DNA of 64,000 nt from Phormidium tenue FACHB-1050 (lineage in GTDB: Bacteria > Cyanobacteriota > Cyanobacteriia > Pseudanabaenales > Pseudanabaenaceae). The notes beneath the pieces were generated by a model. It was not told the origin of the DNA. It did not search any database and saw only the letters and a program-made list of their open reading frames with translations. The number at the start of each line of letters is the position of its first letter. Position 1 is the stretch's first letter. Made by a program: the position numbers and the translations under genes. Where the stretch lies: contig NZ_JACJQY010000003.1 of assembly GCF_014696925.1 (NCBI RefSeq), positions 174,126-238,125 of the forward strand. The letters are read 5' to 3'. Positions 28,724 through 37,002 of this stretch are shown piece by piece.

Positions 28724-29422
28724 ATGAAATCACGTCAAGTCTTTACTTATATTTGGCGCATTAATGCTGTAATTATTCTACTTATGGGAATTCTTGCTAG
28801 CGCTAGTTTTGCTGCGACTGTTTGGGGATTATTTCGACAGGCTACCCGTACGCAGGAAGTTAGTAATGTTGTCAATTTATCTACAAATGATGAAGTCAAG
28901 GTAAAAACGACAATTGGAACCTTTGGACAGATTTCAGGAACGGATATCATTAAAGCTCCGCTTTATCTGATCCAAGAATATGACTATAGAGCAGGAGCTA
29001 AGGAGTCTAGTTCTGTTCAGAATTATATTTTCTATGATCCAACTAAAAAAGTGTCTTATTGGTTAAGACCGAAGAGTGAAGGATTACTTCTATCTACGAT
29101 CGCTTTACCAGATCTCACGGAAAGTACGGGAAAAGAACAGCAGTTGCCGACAGTTGGCTATGTGTATTTAGTTGCGGACAAAGACACCAACAATGACAAA
29201 CGTATCAATGACGAAGATCAAAAGAGCATTGCGATTTCTGATCCTTCAGGGTTGCGCTTTAAAGTGTTGATTAATCAAGTAGATCGGTTTAATGGCACTT
29301 CTACTATTAAAAATAATCGTGTCTCCATACTGTATCAATCAGAAAATAAGCTCAAAGTTGCCGAAGTTGATCTGCGATCGCAAGAAATCGTCAGTAATTC
29401 TGAATTTAGCAGTCAGCCATAG
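28724..29422 (+). CDS. Membrane-anchored protein, unknown function
   Basis: From the ATG at 28724 the product has 232 residues: an N-terminal membrane anchor (about 10-35, INAVIILLMGILASASFAAT) and an exported soluble domain with alternating strands (VKVKTTIGTFGQISGT, SSVQNYIFYDPTKKVSYWL, TVGYVYLVADKDTNNDKRI). The DKDTNNDKRINDED stretch is a possible calcium-binding dockerin-like loop. An upstream TTG start falls within a repeat and is rejected. The family is not recognised. Confidence 0.7.
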   Translation: MKSRQVFTYIWRINAVIILLMGILASASFAATVWGLFRQATRTQEVSNVVNLSTNDEVKVKTTIGTFGQISGTDIIKAPLYLIQEYDYRAGAKESSSVQNYIFYDPTKKVSYWLRPKSEGLLLSTIALPDLTESTGKEQQLPTVGYVYLVADKDTNNDKRINDEDQKSIAISDPSGLRFKVLINQVDRFNGTSTIKNNRVSILYQSENKLKVAEVDLRSQEIVSNSEFSSQP

Positions 29423-29505
29423 AGTTTATTGTAAAATTGAAAATACATTGATAAAGACAAAGAGTAACTAAGCTCTGTTAACTTATCGTTTAGGAGAATG
29501 TGACT

Positions 29506-30081
29506 ATGATTGTTGCAAGTCCTTTGCTCACAATGGCGGAATATCTTGCTTATGATGATGGAACAGATGCAAGGTATGAATTAGTAAATGGAGAATTAGT
29601 GGCGATGGCACAGCCTACAGGAATTCATGGCGGCATGAGTGAATTTGTTAATGATAACTTTCGTTTAGAAATTCAACGTTTACAGTTATCTTTAGTTTCT
29701 AAGCAAGATTTAATTGCGGTGCAAACGGGGCGAGTCGGTGGCAAAATTACCTGTCGGGTTCCTGATGTGGTAGTAATTACATCAGATCAGTGGCAGGATA
29801 TGAGATTCCGCGAGGCAGTATTAACTGACTCGGTTCCACTTTTAGTTGTAGAAATCGTTAGCGATAGTACTCGCAATATTGACTATCGCAAGAAAAGAGC
29901 AGAATACAATGCAATTGAAATTCCTGAATATTGGATTATCGATTTTAGCGATCGCAAAGTGACAGTTTTATTGCTTGAAGATGGACTATATGAAGAAACA
30001 TTGTATCGAGGTGACGAAATAATTAAATCTTTACTATTTACCGAGTTAAAGCTAACTCCTGAGCAAATTTTTAAAGCCTAG
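29506..30081 (+). CDS. Uma2-family (DUF820) endonuclease-like protein
   Basis: A 191-residue Uma2 protein: [32 protein letters not shown] with the catalytic Asp, and [19 protein letters not shown] with the E-x-V-S motif followed by [23 protein letters not shown] lies nine bases before the ATG at 29506, which is why I prefer it over a GTG at 29500. It precedes coaBC by 57 bp on the same strand. Its relation to the Uma2 gene at 17224 is distant by eye. Confidence 0.9.
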   Translation: MIVASPLLTMAEYLAYDDGTDARYELVNGELVAMAQPTGIHGGMSEFVNDNFRLEIQRLQLSLVSKQDLIAVQTGRVGGKITCRVPDVVVITSDQWQDMRFREAVLTDSVPLLVVEIVSDSTRNIDYRKKRAEYNAIEIPEYWIIDFSDRKVTVLLLEDGLYEETLYRGDEIIKSLLFTELKLTPEQIFKA

Positions 30082-30137
30082 ATGACACAAAATCTATTGA
30101 AACCTCATCATAAATCTTCACGTAGGCTCTTATAACC

Positions 30138-31337
30138 ATGAATCATGTATTAATTGGAATCTCTGGAGGTATTGCCGCTTATAAAGTTTGTGAAGTGGTT
30201 TCGAGCTTAGCCAAACGCGGCGTTGAAGTTCGGGTAATCATGACGCGATCAGCAGCCGAATTTGTTACGCCTCTTACCTTTGCTACATTGTCGCGCCAAC
30301 CTACCTACACTGATGCTGACTTTTGGCAACCGACAAATGGAAGACCTCTACATATTGAACTAGCAGAATGGGCAGATGTATTTTTGCTTGCGCCTGTGAC
30401 CGCCAATACTTTAGCGAAGCTAGCTTATGGCATGGCGGATAATCTTCTCACTAATACTGTCCTCGCTTCCAATTGTCCAATTCTCTTTGCGCCAGCAATG
30501 AATACAACGATGTGGCTACAACCCACTGTGCAGGAGAATTGGCATAAGTTATTAAAGGATTATCGATATACAGCGATCGCACCGACGGATGGCATTCTTG
30601 CCTGTGATGCTGTAGGTACTGGGCGGATGGCTGAGCCAGAAATAATTTTGGAATATTTAGAATCTTTTCTATTTACACAAGGGAAACAGGATTTAAAAGG
30701 GAAACATATTTTAGTTAATGCAGGGGGAACTCGCGAATTTATCGATCCTGTCCGCTTTATCGGTAATCCATCCACAGGAAAGCAGGGAATTGCGATCGCT
30801 AAAGCTGCAATCCATCGTGGCGCAAAGGTCACCCTCATCACTACATCTAGCTCCTCTCTCCCTATGGGAGAGATGCTGGGGGTGAGAGAAGTTCGCACTT
30901 CCGCAGAAATGCACCAAGCGATGATTGAGGAATTCCCTAACGCTGACATCACGATCGCAGCAGCAGCCGTTGGTGATGTGCGATCTAAATTACAAAGCGA
31001 TCGCAAGTTACCAAAATCAGAACTACCCTTAAATCTTGAACTTGAGTATATTCCTGATATTATTGCCGATCTCGCCACTCGTAAACGTCCTGAGCAAATA
31101 CTAGTCGGCTTTGCGGCGCAAACTGGAACTGAGGCAGAGGTTTGCGCCGCAGCACAAGAGAAACTAGAGCGAAAAGGACTGGATGCGATCGCCGCTAATG
31201 CTGTTAATACTTCTCTAACAGGGTTTGGTACTGATACTAATCAAGCCATATTCATTCATAAAGAGGGACATGAGGAAACTACTCCCCTCTGCTCAAAATT
31301 AGAACTTGCCCATCGTTTATTCGATTTCCTAATCTAG
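30138..31337 (+). CDS. coaBC: Bifunctional phosphopantothenoylcysteine decarboxylase/synthase
   Basis: Makes 4'-phosphopantetheine from phosphopantothenate and cysteine in coenzyme A synthesis. The 399 residues hold the flavin-binding CoaC half (GISGGIAAYKVCEVV, HIELAEWAD, PAMNTTMW, the active-site Cys in ACDAVGTGRM) and the CoaB half (NAGGTREFIDPVRF, IGNPSTGKQG, AAAVGDVR, VGFAAQTG, DAIAANAV). Odd: residues about 238-250 (SSSLPMGEMLGVREV) are encoded by a CTCTCCC/GGGAGAG repeat similar to that in mfd, and the last three codons and stop lie inside a palindrome. Confidence 0.95.
   Translation: MNHVLIGISGGIAAYKVCEVVSSLAKRGVEVRVIMTRSAAEFVTPLTFATLSRQPTYTDADFWQPTNGRPLHIELAEWADVFLLAPVTANTLAKLAYGMADNLLTNTVLASNCPILFAPAMNTTMWLQPTVQENWHKLLKDYRYTAIAPTDGILACDAVGTGRMAEPEIILEYLESFLFTQGKQDLKGKHILVNAGGTREFIDPVRFIGNPSTGKQGIAIAKAAIHRGAKVTLITTSSSSLPMGEMLGVREVRTSAEMHQAMIEEFPNADITIAAAAVGDVRSKLQSDRKLPKSELPLNLELEYIPDIIADLATRKRPEQILVGFAAQTGTEAEVCAAAQEKLERKGLDAIAANAVNTSLTGFGTDTNQAIFIHKEGHEETTPLCSKLELAHRLFDFLI
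30853..30888 (+). repeat. G-rich repeat in frame in coaBC
   Basis: CTCTCTCCCTATGGGAGAG followed by a GCTGGGGGTGAGAG segment, the same arrangement as in mfd at 16154. It sits at the loop between the LITTS and VRTSAEM segments of the CoaB half. Confidence 0.65.
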
Positions 31338-31367
31338 AGGTGGTGCTTTGCACCACCTCTAGATTAG
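31329..31367. repeat. 39-bp perfect palindrome overlapping the coaBC 3' end
   Basis: Arms of 18 bp (CTAATCTAGAGGTGGTGC) around TTT. The left arm contains the last codons and TAG stop of coaBC. Confidence 0.9.
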
Positions 31368-31398
31368 AGAAAGAGTGACGCAAAGCGTCACTCTTTCT
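31368..31398. repeat. 31-bp perfect palindrome, GTGACGCAAAGCGTCAC core
   Basis: Arms of 14 bp around AAA, directly following the previous palindrome and ending one base before the convergent stop codon at 31399. Likely terminator for the minus-strand gene. Confidence 0.88.
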
Positions 31399-32979
31399 TT
31401 AGTTAGGTATCGTTGCTGGTTCTAAACCTGTGGCTTTTCCAAATTTGCGAAGGCGATCGCTTTCGGGTTCCATCCATGAGTAGACAAAGTGACTAATGCA
31501 ATTAATCTTTGGTTGTCTAGCAAGGATAGCTCGCGTTTGAATCTCAAAGCTAGGATGTCCATCAAAGCCCTGTCCCCAAGTTCCCGCTAAAACTGGACAA
31601 ACTAAAGTCTCAGGTGCAGATTGGCGGACAACCTCAGCGACCTGTTCCGCAACACATTGACCATCATCACATAGGGCATAGGTCATTGGATGACGCTCCA
31701 TGAATTTGGGGAAACGATCCCATGGTTGCATTTTAGGATCGAACCGACCTGCCTCAGTACGATTGCCCCCAGGGAAGAAAACTGTACCAATCGGCATATT
31801 ATTTTGCTGAAGTGGAATGGTAACTGCATTCACAAAATTAATCACCCCTTGATAGGCGTGGTTAGTGGCGATATTCCAAAGAAGTCTCTTCGTGATCGTG
31901 GCAGTTTCTCTAGGGTTTTTAATATTAGTCGGTTGCACTTTGATTGCTTCCGTCATTTTCTTCTCAGTCTGAATCACATCATCAGCCGTGAGATCCCCAT
32001 TCTGGAGATAGAGCGCCATTAGCTCGCGCACATTTTTATTGTCAATGCTATTGAGCAAAGCCGATCGCGAAGATTGTCCATGAATCCAAAGTTGTTTGAC
32101 GTTATTGATCAATTCACCTGTGGAATTAGTGGGATAGCGCACGTAGTCAAATACCATCCCGTCAGGATTGCGTTTCATCAAAGCTTTGACTACGGCTGTT
32201 AGATCGGCTTTGGCGATCGCACTATAGGGATCAGCAAATAAATGATCAACTTCATAGGCATCTTCATAAAAAGCACGTCCATTACTAACCATGTTGCGAT
32301 CAAAATTGGTATTGGCAATACTATTTTCCCCTCTACCATTAAGTGCTAAGGCTCCTGAACGCCCCTTGATTTCGCTATAGCCATAGCCAAAATTCATCGT
32401 AAATGACCAACCATAAACTTTGATGCCCCGTTCTCTGCCGATCTCGATTGCTCGTTGCCATAGATCATAATCCGCAGGCACTTCCCCCGACTTAACCGCT
32501 TCCTCCATCACCGATCGCCAAGGTGTTGGATTATCAGCAACAGGTAGTAAGACGCGACCATCATAGAAAACTTCGACAAAAACTTGGTTATAGCCACGAT
32601 TTGCCATTTTGTCGAAAACATCCTCCAAAACGCCTGACTTAACATCATTGGGATATAGCCTTACCCAAGTGGCTTGCGTTTGGGGTTTGCTGCGATCGCG
32701 ACAGGCTTGTAATTCTGACTTATGTTTTTGGACAATAGCCTGATATTGCGATTGAGCAGTAGAGTTACTAGGGTTTATGACTAAAGCTGATTTTCGTAAT
32801 TCATGTTTTCGCAAGATTTCCGCCTTGCTCACATCACAGGTAGGGTTGCCCCACAGGATTTTATCTGGTAGAGATCCCGCGATCGCTTTCCCTGTCAAAG
32901 CTGTGCTTAAAACCGTAAGAGAGGCGATCGTCAACAAATTAAATTTATTGATCTTGCTTAAATTTCTTTTGTATTTCAT
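31399..32979 (-). CDS. Secreted GHL10-type (family 10 glycosylhydrolase-like) protein
   Basis: A 526-residue exported protein: signal peptide at about 14-35 (LLTIASLTVLSTALTGKAIAG), a Cys-containing N-terminal region, then a TIM-barrel-like domain with TWVRLYPNDVKSGVL, YNQVFVEVFYDGRVLLPV, GIKVYGWSFTMNFGYGY and GMVFDYVRYPTN. These match the GHL10 pattern seen in cyanobacteria (Pfam PF02638-like). The substrate is unknown; members may act on cell-wall or extracellular glycans. It converges with coaBC. Confidence 0.78.
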   Translation of the reverse strand: MKYKRNLSKINKFNLLTIASLTVLSTALTGKAIAGSLPDKILWGNPTCDVSKAEILRKHELRKSALVINPSNSTAQSQYQAIVQKHKSELQACRDRSKPQTQATWVRLYPNDVKSGVLEDVFDKMANRGYNQVFVEVFYDGRVLLPVADNPTPWRSVMEEAVKSGEVPADYDLWQRAIEIGRERGIKVYGWSFTMNFGYGYSEIKGRSGALALNGRGENSIANTNFDRNMVSNGRAFYEDAYEVDHLFADPYSAIAKADLTAVVKALMKRNPDGMVFDYVRYPTNSTGELINNVKQLWIHGQSSRSALLNSIDNKNVRELMALYLQNGDLTADDVIQTEKKMTEAIKVQPTNIKNPRETATITKRLLWNIATNHAYQGVINFVNAVTIPLQQNNMPIGTVFFPGGNRTEAGRFDPKMQPWDRFPKFMERHPMTYALCDDGQCVAEQVAEVVRQSAPETLVCPVLAGTWGQGFDGHPSFEIQTRAILARQPKINCISHFVYSWMEPESDRLRKFGKATGLEPATIPN

Positions 32980-33023
32980 AGACTAAAAAATGGTAATCCC
33001 AGTAATTGAAGGGAGACTGCTCA

Positions 33024-33215
33024 GAAATAGTACCAAAACAAAAAATGGCGTAGCTATTTTTTGTTTTTAAACCCTTACTGGGTTTGGTTTTAACTCACAA
33101 AAGTATGACAACCCTTTTGTTACAGTGCTTTGCGCTCAGGCTCAAACCAAGAAATTTTTTGAAAGGGTTGCAAAGCAACCCTTTCAAAAAATTTCTTGTG
33201 GTACGTTTGATCGAA
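33024..33215. repeat. Composite repeat block with 51-bp palindrome
   Basis: B-type repeat (ACCAAAACAAAAAATGGCG... to ...AAAAGTATGACAACCC, 33030-33115), then TACAGTGCTTTGCGCTC and a perfect palindrome at 33148-33198 (24-bp arms CAAGAAATTTTTTG... around AAA). No gene is seen in the 339-bp divergent spacer. Confidence 0.82.
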
Positions 33216-33318
33216 AATTGCTGTAATTGCTATAAATCCTATACTATCCGCGTTTTCATAGACGAACTTGGCTTAACAATGTGGCACACTGACAAGTGTA
33301 TTTCATGACCGCTTCACC

Positions 33319-34473
33319 ATGCTTCACAACCCTGCCAGATTTAAGCCTAGTCCCATCGAAGATGATTCTGAAGAAAATGATGATGAATTGGAATTTTATG
33401 ACTTCAATGAACCCGAACCAGGCAGTCCACCTGGAACGCTGATCATTGATGAAGACTCGGCTATTCCCAATATCTTTTTGATTGATTACAACGCCGATGA
33501 AGCTCTCGGAGTTCAGCTTGCTACGCCCGAAGATTGCTTTCCTTATCTAGATAGCCACTCAGTCTCATGGGTGGACGTACAAGGCTTGGGGTCTGAGGAG
33601 GTCTTGAAACGTCTAGGTAAAGTGTTTGGACTCCATGAGCTTGTATTAGAAGACATTGTTAATATTCCGCAGCGTCCCAAGGTTGAGAGTTTTGAGGATC
33701 AGGAATTGATCATCTTGCACATGGTGACTAGTCGTGAAGATGGTCGGGGTTTTTATGATGAGCAGGTAAGTTTAATCTTAGGCAAAAACTACATTCTCAC
33801 CGTCCAAGAAGAACCCGAAAATGATGTATTTGAGCCAATTCGTCAGCGCATCCATCGCAATCGTGGGGTAATTCGATCGCAAAAGGCTGATTATCTTGCC
33901 TATGCTCTAATTGATGCGATCGTTGATGGGTTTTTCCCTGTGCTAGAGGACTACGGCGAACGTCTCGAAGATTTGCAGGATGAAGTGGTGGAAAATCCCA
34001 CCCGCCAAACTCTCGATAAAATCCATAAAATCAAGCGTGAACTTTTGTTACTCCGTCGTGCAATTTGGCCGCAGCGAGACGCAATTAATTCTCTAATTCG
34101 CGAAGAAAGCCCTTTGATTGATCGCGAGGTAAGAGTTTTCTTGCGAGACTGCTATGACCATACGGTACAGGTAATGGACATGGTTGAGACCTATCGCGAA
34201 CTTGCCGCCAACTTGATGGATATTTACCTATCATCTTTGAGTAATAGCACCAACGAGATCATGCGCTTCTTGACTGTCATCTCAACGGTATTTATTCCTC
34301 TTACTTTCGTGTCGGGAGTCTATGGGATGAACTTTGATACAGATATTCCATGGAATATGCCTGAATTAAAGATGCCATTGGGATATCCTTTCTTTTGGCT
34401 GGTGATCATGTCTATTTCTGGTGGATTGCTATTTTACTTTTGGAAAAAAGGCTGGCTATTTAGTCCAAAATAA
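33319..34473 (+). CDS. corA: CorA-type magnesium/cobalt transporter
   Basis: A 384-residue inner-membrane Mg2+ channel. A long acidic N terminus (DDSEENDDELEFYDFNEPEPG) leads to the soluble funnel (VSWVDVQGLGSEEVLKRLG, LEDIVNIPQRPKVE) and long helices, ending with two membrane segments. The first contains the signature YGMN (about residue 334), which forms the selectivity filter. The positively charged C-terminal tail is short (KKGWLFSPK). Family length is normal apart from the acidic lead. Confidence 0.95.
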   Translation: MLHNPARFKPSPIEDDSEENDDELEFYDFNEPEPGSPPGTLIIDEDSAIPNIFLIDYNADEALGVQLATPEDCFPYLDSHSVSWVDVQGLGSEEVLKRLGKVFGLHELVLEDIVNIPQRPKVESFEDQELIILHMVTSREDGRGFYDEQVSLILGKNYILTVQEEPENDVFEPIRQRIHRNRGVIRSQKADYLAYALIDAIVDGFFPVLEDYGERLEDLQDEVVENPTRQTLDKIHKIKRELLLLRRAIWPQRDAINSLIREESPLIDREVRVFLRDCYDHTVQVMDMVETYRELAANLMDIYLSSLSNSTNEIMRFLTVISTVFIPLTFVSGVYGMNFDTDIPWNMPELKMPLGYPFFWLVIMSISGGLLFYFWKKGWLFSPK

Positions 34474-34552
34474 CGACAGAATCACGGATTATAGCTTTTG
34501 AGCTAAAATATTACTTAAATCCTAGTCAAAACAACTTACTAAAACCTGAGAT

Positions 34553-34738
34553 ATGTCTACTCCTGAAGCTTTAAAAGAAAGATTTGTGGCGATCGCTAGC
34601 AAGCGTGAATTATTGGTGCAATTGTCTCTCAAAGATAATTTGGGTAGCTTGAGCATTGATGTGATCCAAGCCTTAGAAGAACTTGATGATCTCTTGATTG
34701 AAATCAGAAAGATCTTCCCTGATTGGCAACAGGACTAG
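34553..34738 (+). CDS. Small conserved-looking protein, unknown function
   Basis: A 61-residue, mostly helical, acidic protein (EALKERFVAIASKRELLVQLSL, VIQALEELDDLLIEIRKIFPDW). It ends ten bases before the CocE-type hydrolase gene on the same strand, so the two are probably co-transcribed. I do not recognise the family. Confidence 0.6.
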   Translation: MSTPEALKERFVAIASKRELLVQLSLKDNLGSLSIDVIQALEELDDLLIEIRKIFPDWQQD

Positions 34739-34747
34739 GATATCTCC

Positions 34748-36427
34748 ATGCCTCCTAAATTAACTTCATTCCATTCTCAAGTTAATGTCCAGCGTCAAGT
34801 CAAGATCCCCATGCGCGATCGCCTTAACTTGACGGCTGATATTTATCGCCCCAAAAACGTTGATACGCCTTTGCCAGTGTTATTGATGCGCTTGCCCTAT
34901 GGTCGAGCGATCGCCTCTAGTTGCACCTATGCTCATCCCAGTTGGTATGCCAGCCAAGGCTATATTGTCGTGATCCAAGATGTGCGTGGTTGTGGTACTT
35001 CTGATGGTGAGTTCTATCCATTTGTCAGTGAATATGATGATGGATTTGACACAGTGGAATGGTGTGCAAAGGAACTAGAAGGCAGTAGTGGCAAGGTGGG
35101 AATGTATGGATTTTCCTATCAGGGGGTAACTCAATTTCAAGCGGCTGTAAAGCAACCTGAAGGACTTGTGACGATCTGTCCGACTATGGCAACGGCGGAT
35201 TTGTATCATGGTTGGTTTTATTTTGGTGGTGCGCTTTGTCTAGACTTTGACCTAGGTTGGGCTTTGCAATTGGCGCAAAATCGAGCATGGTATTTAAAGC
35301 AAGAACCACAAGCAACGAAGCTTTTTGAAGCCCAAAAGCAGGTCTCTAAATGGTTAGAGACTGTGCCATTAAGTGAAATAGAACTATTTAAGAATGAATC
35401 CTTTGGAGATTTCGGAAGATTCTTTTTTGATTGGATTGGGAATCAGCAAGCTGATGATCAATATTGGCAACAGCTAAATCCTCTCAGTTATTTTGATCGC
35501 TATGATTTGCCTGCTTTACACATTGCGGGATGGGCAGATATTTTCATTGAGGCGACGATTAACACCTACCACCAAGCCAAATATGCAACGACAAAACCAC
35601 AGCATCTAGTAGTTGCACCTTGGCAGCATATGCCTTGGCTACCGAAAGTTGGCGAGCTTGATTTTGGTGAAGCGGCTGTTTCTAAAATTGATCAATTGCA
35701 AGTGGATTGGTTTGATTTTTGGTTAAAAGAGATTGATAACGGAATCTGCGATCGCGCTCCCGTTCAAATGTTTTTTATGGGCAAAAATCAGTGGCTAGAT
35801 TTACCAGAATTCCCGAAAGATACTCGCACCAAAGTATTCTATCTTACTTCCCAAAAACAACTAATCGAACAATCACCAATCACCAATCACCAACTACCCG
35901 ATATCTATGTCTACGATCCCCGCAATCCTAACCCTACTACTCCCTACGGATTCTACGATCAGCGCAATGTGCATCATCGTTGGGATGTATTGGTTTATGA
36001 GAGTGCAGAACTGGATGAAGAGATAGCGATCGCAGGTATTCCCGAATTTGTTCTCTATGCAGCTACTACTGCTCCTGATACTGATTGGGTAATTAAGCTC
36101 TTAGATATTTATCCAGATGGTAAACAAATGCTGGTATCGATGGGTGTTTTACGAGCGAAATTCCGTAAATCATGGACTGAGCCTGAATGGATCGAGTCTG
36201 ATGTGGTGAATGAATATCGGATTAAATTACGTCCAACCTGTCAAAATTTTGCTCAAGGACATCGGATTGGGATAGCGATCGCCAGTTCAGCTTTTCCTGC
36301 GATCGAGCGACATTCTAATACACAGAAGTTACCGTCAGAGGCGACAGTCAGTGACTTGGTGGAGGCAACGCAGCAAATTTTTTATGGTGCGGAATATCCT
36401 TCCCATTTACAACTACCCATAAAATAA
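34748..36427 (+). CDS. CocE/NonD family serine hydrolase
   Basis: A 559-residue alpha/beta-hydrolase of the X-Pro dipeptidyl-peptidase S15/CocE type. It has the nucleophile elbow GFSYQG (Ser123), QDVRGCGTSDGEFYPF, HIAGWADIF, and a C-terminal jelly-roll-like domain (VLRAKFRKSWTEPEW, HRIGIAIASSAFPAIERH). Substrates of such enzymes are acyl esters or N-terminal Pro peptides; which applies here cannot be told. An unusual stretch near residues 374-383 (EQSPITNHQLPD) comes from tandem 7-bp repeats (see separate entry). No signal peptide is seen, so it is probably cytosolic. Confidence 0.85.
   Translation: MPPKLTSFHSQVNVQRQVKIPMRDRLNLTADIYRPKNVDTPLPVLLMRLPYGRAIASSCTYAHPSWYASQGYIVVIQDVRGCGTSDGEFYPFVSEYDDGFDTVEWCAKELEGSSGKVGMYGFSYQGVTQFQAAVKQPEGLVTICPTMATADLYHGWFYFGGALCLDFDLGWALQLAQNRAWYLKQEPQATKLFEAQKQVSKWLETVPLSEIELFKNESFGDFGRFFFDWIGNQQADDQYWQQLNPLSYFDRYDLPALHIAGWADIFIEATINTYHQAKYATTKPQHLVVAPWQHMPWLPKVGELDFGEAAVSKIDQLQVDWFDFWLKEIDNGICDRAPVQMFFMGKNQWLDLPEFPKDTRTKVFYLTSQKQLIEQSPITNHQLPDIYVYDPRNPNPTTPYGFYDQRNVHHRWDVLVYESAELDEEIAIAGIPEFVLYAATTAPDTDWVIKLLDIYPDGKQMLVSMGVLRAKFRKSWTEPEWIESDVVNEYRIKLRPTCQNFAQGHRIGIAIASSAFPAIERHSNTQKLPSEATVSDLVEATQQIFYGAEYPSHLQLPIK
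35870..35897 (+). repeat. Tandem heptamer repeat (CAATCAC) in coding sequence
   Basis: Three exact 7-bp units CAATCAC and a fourth diverged unit CAACTAC, in frame within the hydrolase gene. This is the pattern of cyanobacterial STRR repeats. Confidence 0.75.
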
Positions 36428-36439
36428 AAATTCACCTTA

Positions 36440-36572
36440 CGCAGATAGAATTCCTGCTATCGCTAAGGTTTGGGGCTGGCACGGGGGCGCAGCCCCTACA
36501 GAACATTTAATTATTGCAGGTAGGGGCAATCCCCCCGTGGTTGCCCTGCTTGGCTGGCGACAAGAGATTCTT
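36440..36572. repeat. Diverged copy of the hom-linked MITE-like element
   Basis: The core GGCTGGCACGGGGGC, GCAGCCCCTAC and GTAGGGGCAATCCCCCC, and the edge GAATTCCTGCTATCGCTAAG, match the element at 47177-47344 in inverted orientation. The terminal inverted repeats of that element are not clear here. It fills the spacer between the convergent hydrolase and the 36576 gene. Confidence 0.75.
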
Positions 36573-36575
36573 GGT

Positions 36576-36953
36576 TTAACTTGCGGTGTAAGCCCGCCAC
36601 CCACCATAGGAAGTAATTTCTTTTTGCCCTTCACATAAAAATGGTTCGCCAAGAACGCCCAAAACTTCTTGTCCATTGGCTAAAACAATTTTGCCAATAC
36701 ATAGCCCAGCAGGCTCAGACAATAAAATTGCACCCAAAGCATCGGGAGTAACTGACCAAATCTCTAAAGCGATCGCTTGTCCATTTTCGCTAACACGTAA
36801 CATCGCAGGATGGCGATCAGCGATCGACCAAAGTCGATATATAGGTGCAGTTATGTCTTCTCTTACAAATACTGCCCCCACTTTCTGCAAGTTACCATTC
36901 AGCTCCAGTCCGCGCATTAAAGTTCCATTTACGGCAAAATCAATCATCTGCAT
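36576..36953 (-). CDS. Allophanate-hydrolase C-terminal-domain-like protein
   Basis: A 125-residue single-domain protein with LMRGLELNGNL, APIYRLWSIADRHPAMLRV and the C-terminal GEPFLCEGQKEITSYGGWRAY. The last motif matches the C-terminal domain (gamma-glutamylcyclotransferase-like fold) of allophanate hydrolases such as AtzF. Here it occurs alone, without the amidase domain, and no urea-amidolyase genes lie nearby. The reaction, if any, is unknown. Confidence 0.72.
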   Translation of the reverse strand: MQMIDFAVNGTLMRGLELNGNLQKVGAVFVREDITAPIYRLWSIADRHPAMLRVSENGQAIALEIWSVTPDALGAILLSEPAGLCIGKIVLANGQEVLGVLGEPFLCEGQKEITSYGGWRAYTAS

Positions 36954-36971
36954 AATTTTTTAGTGTAGTAA

Positions 36972-36980
36972 TTGTGGATA
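36972..36980 (-). promoter_or_regulatory. Single DnaA-box-like sequence
   Basis: On the minus strand it reads TATCCACAA, eight of nine bases of a DnaA box. It lies just downstream of dnaA, alone, so it is not evidence for an origin. Confidence 0.25.
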
Positions 36981-37002
36981 GCGCTTTGCGCTGTCTACTC
37001 CA

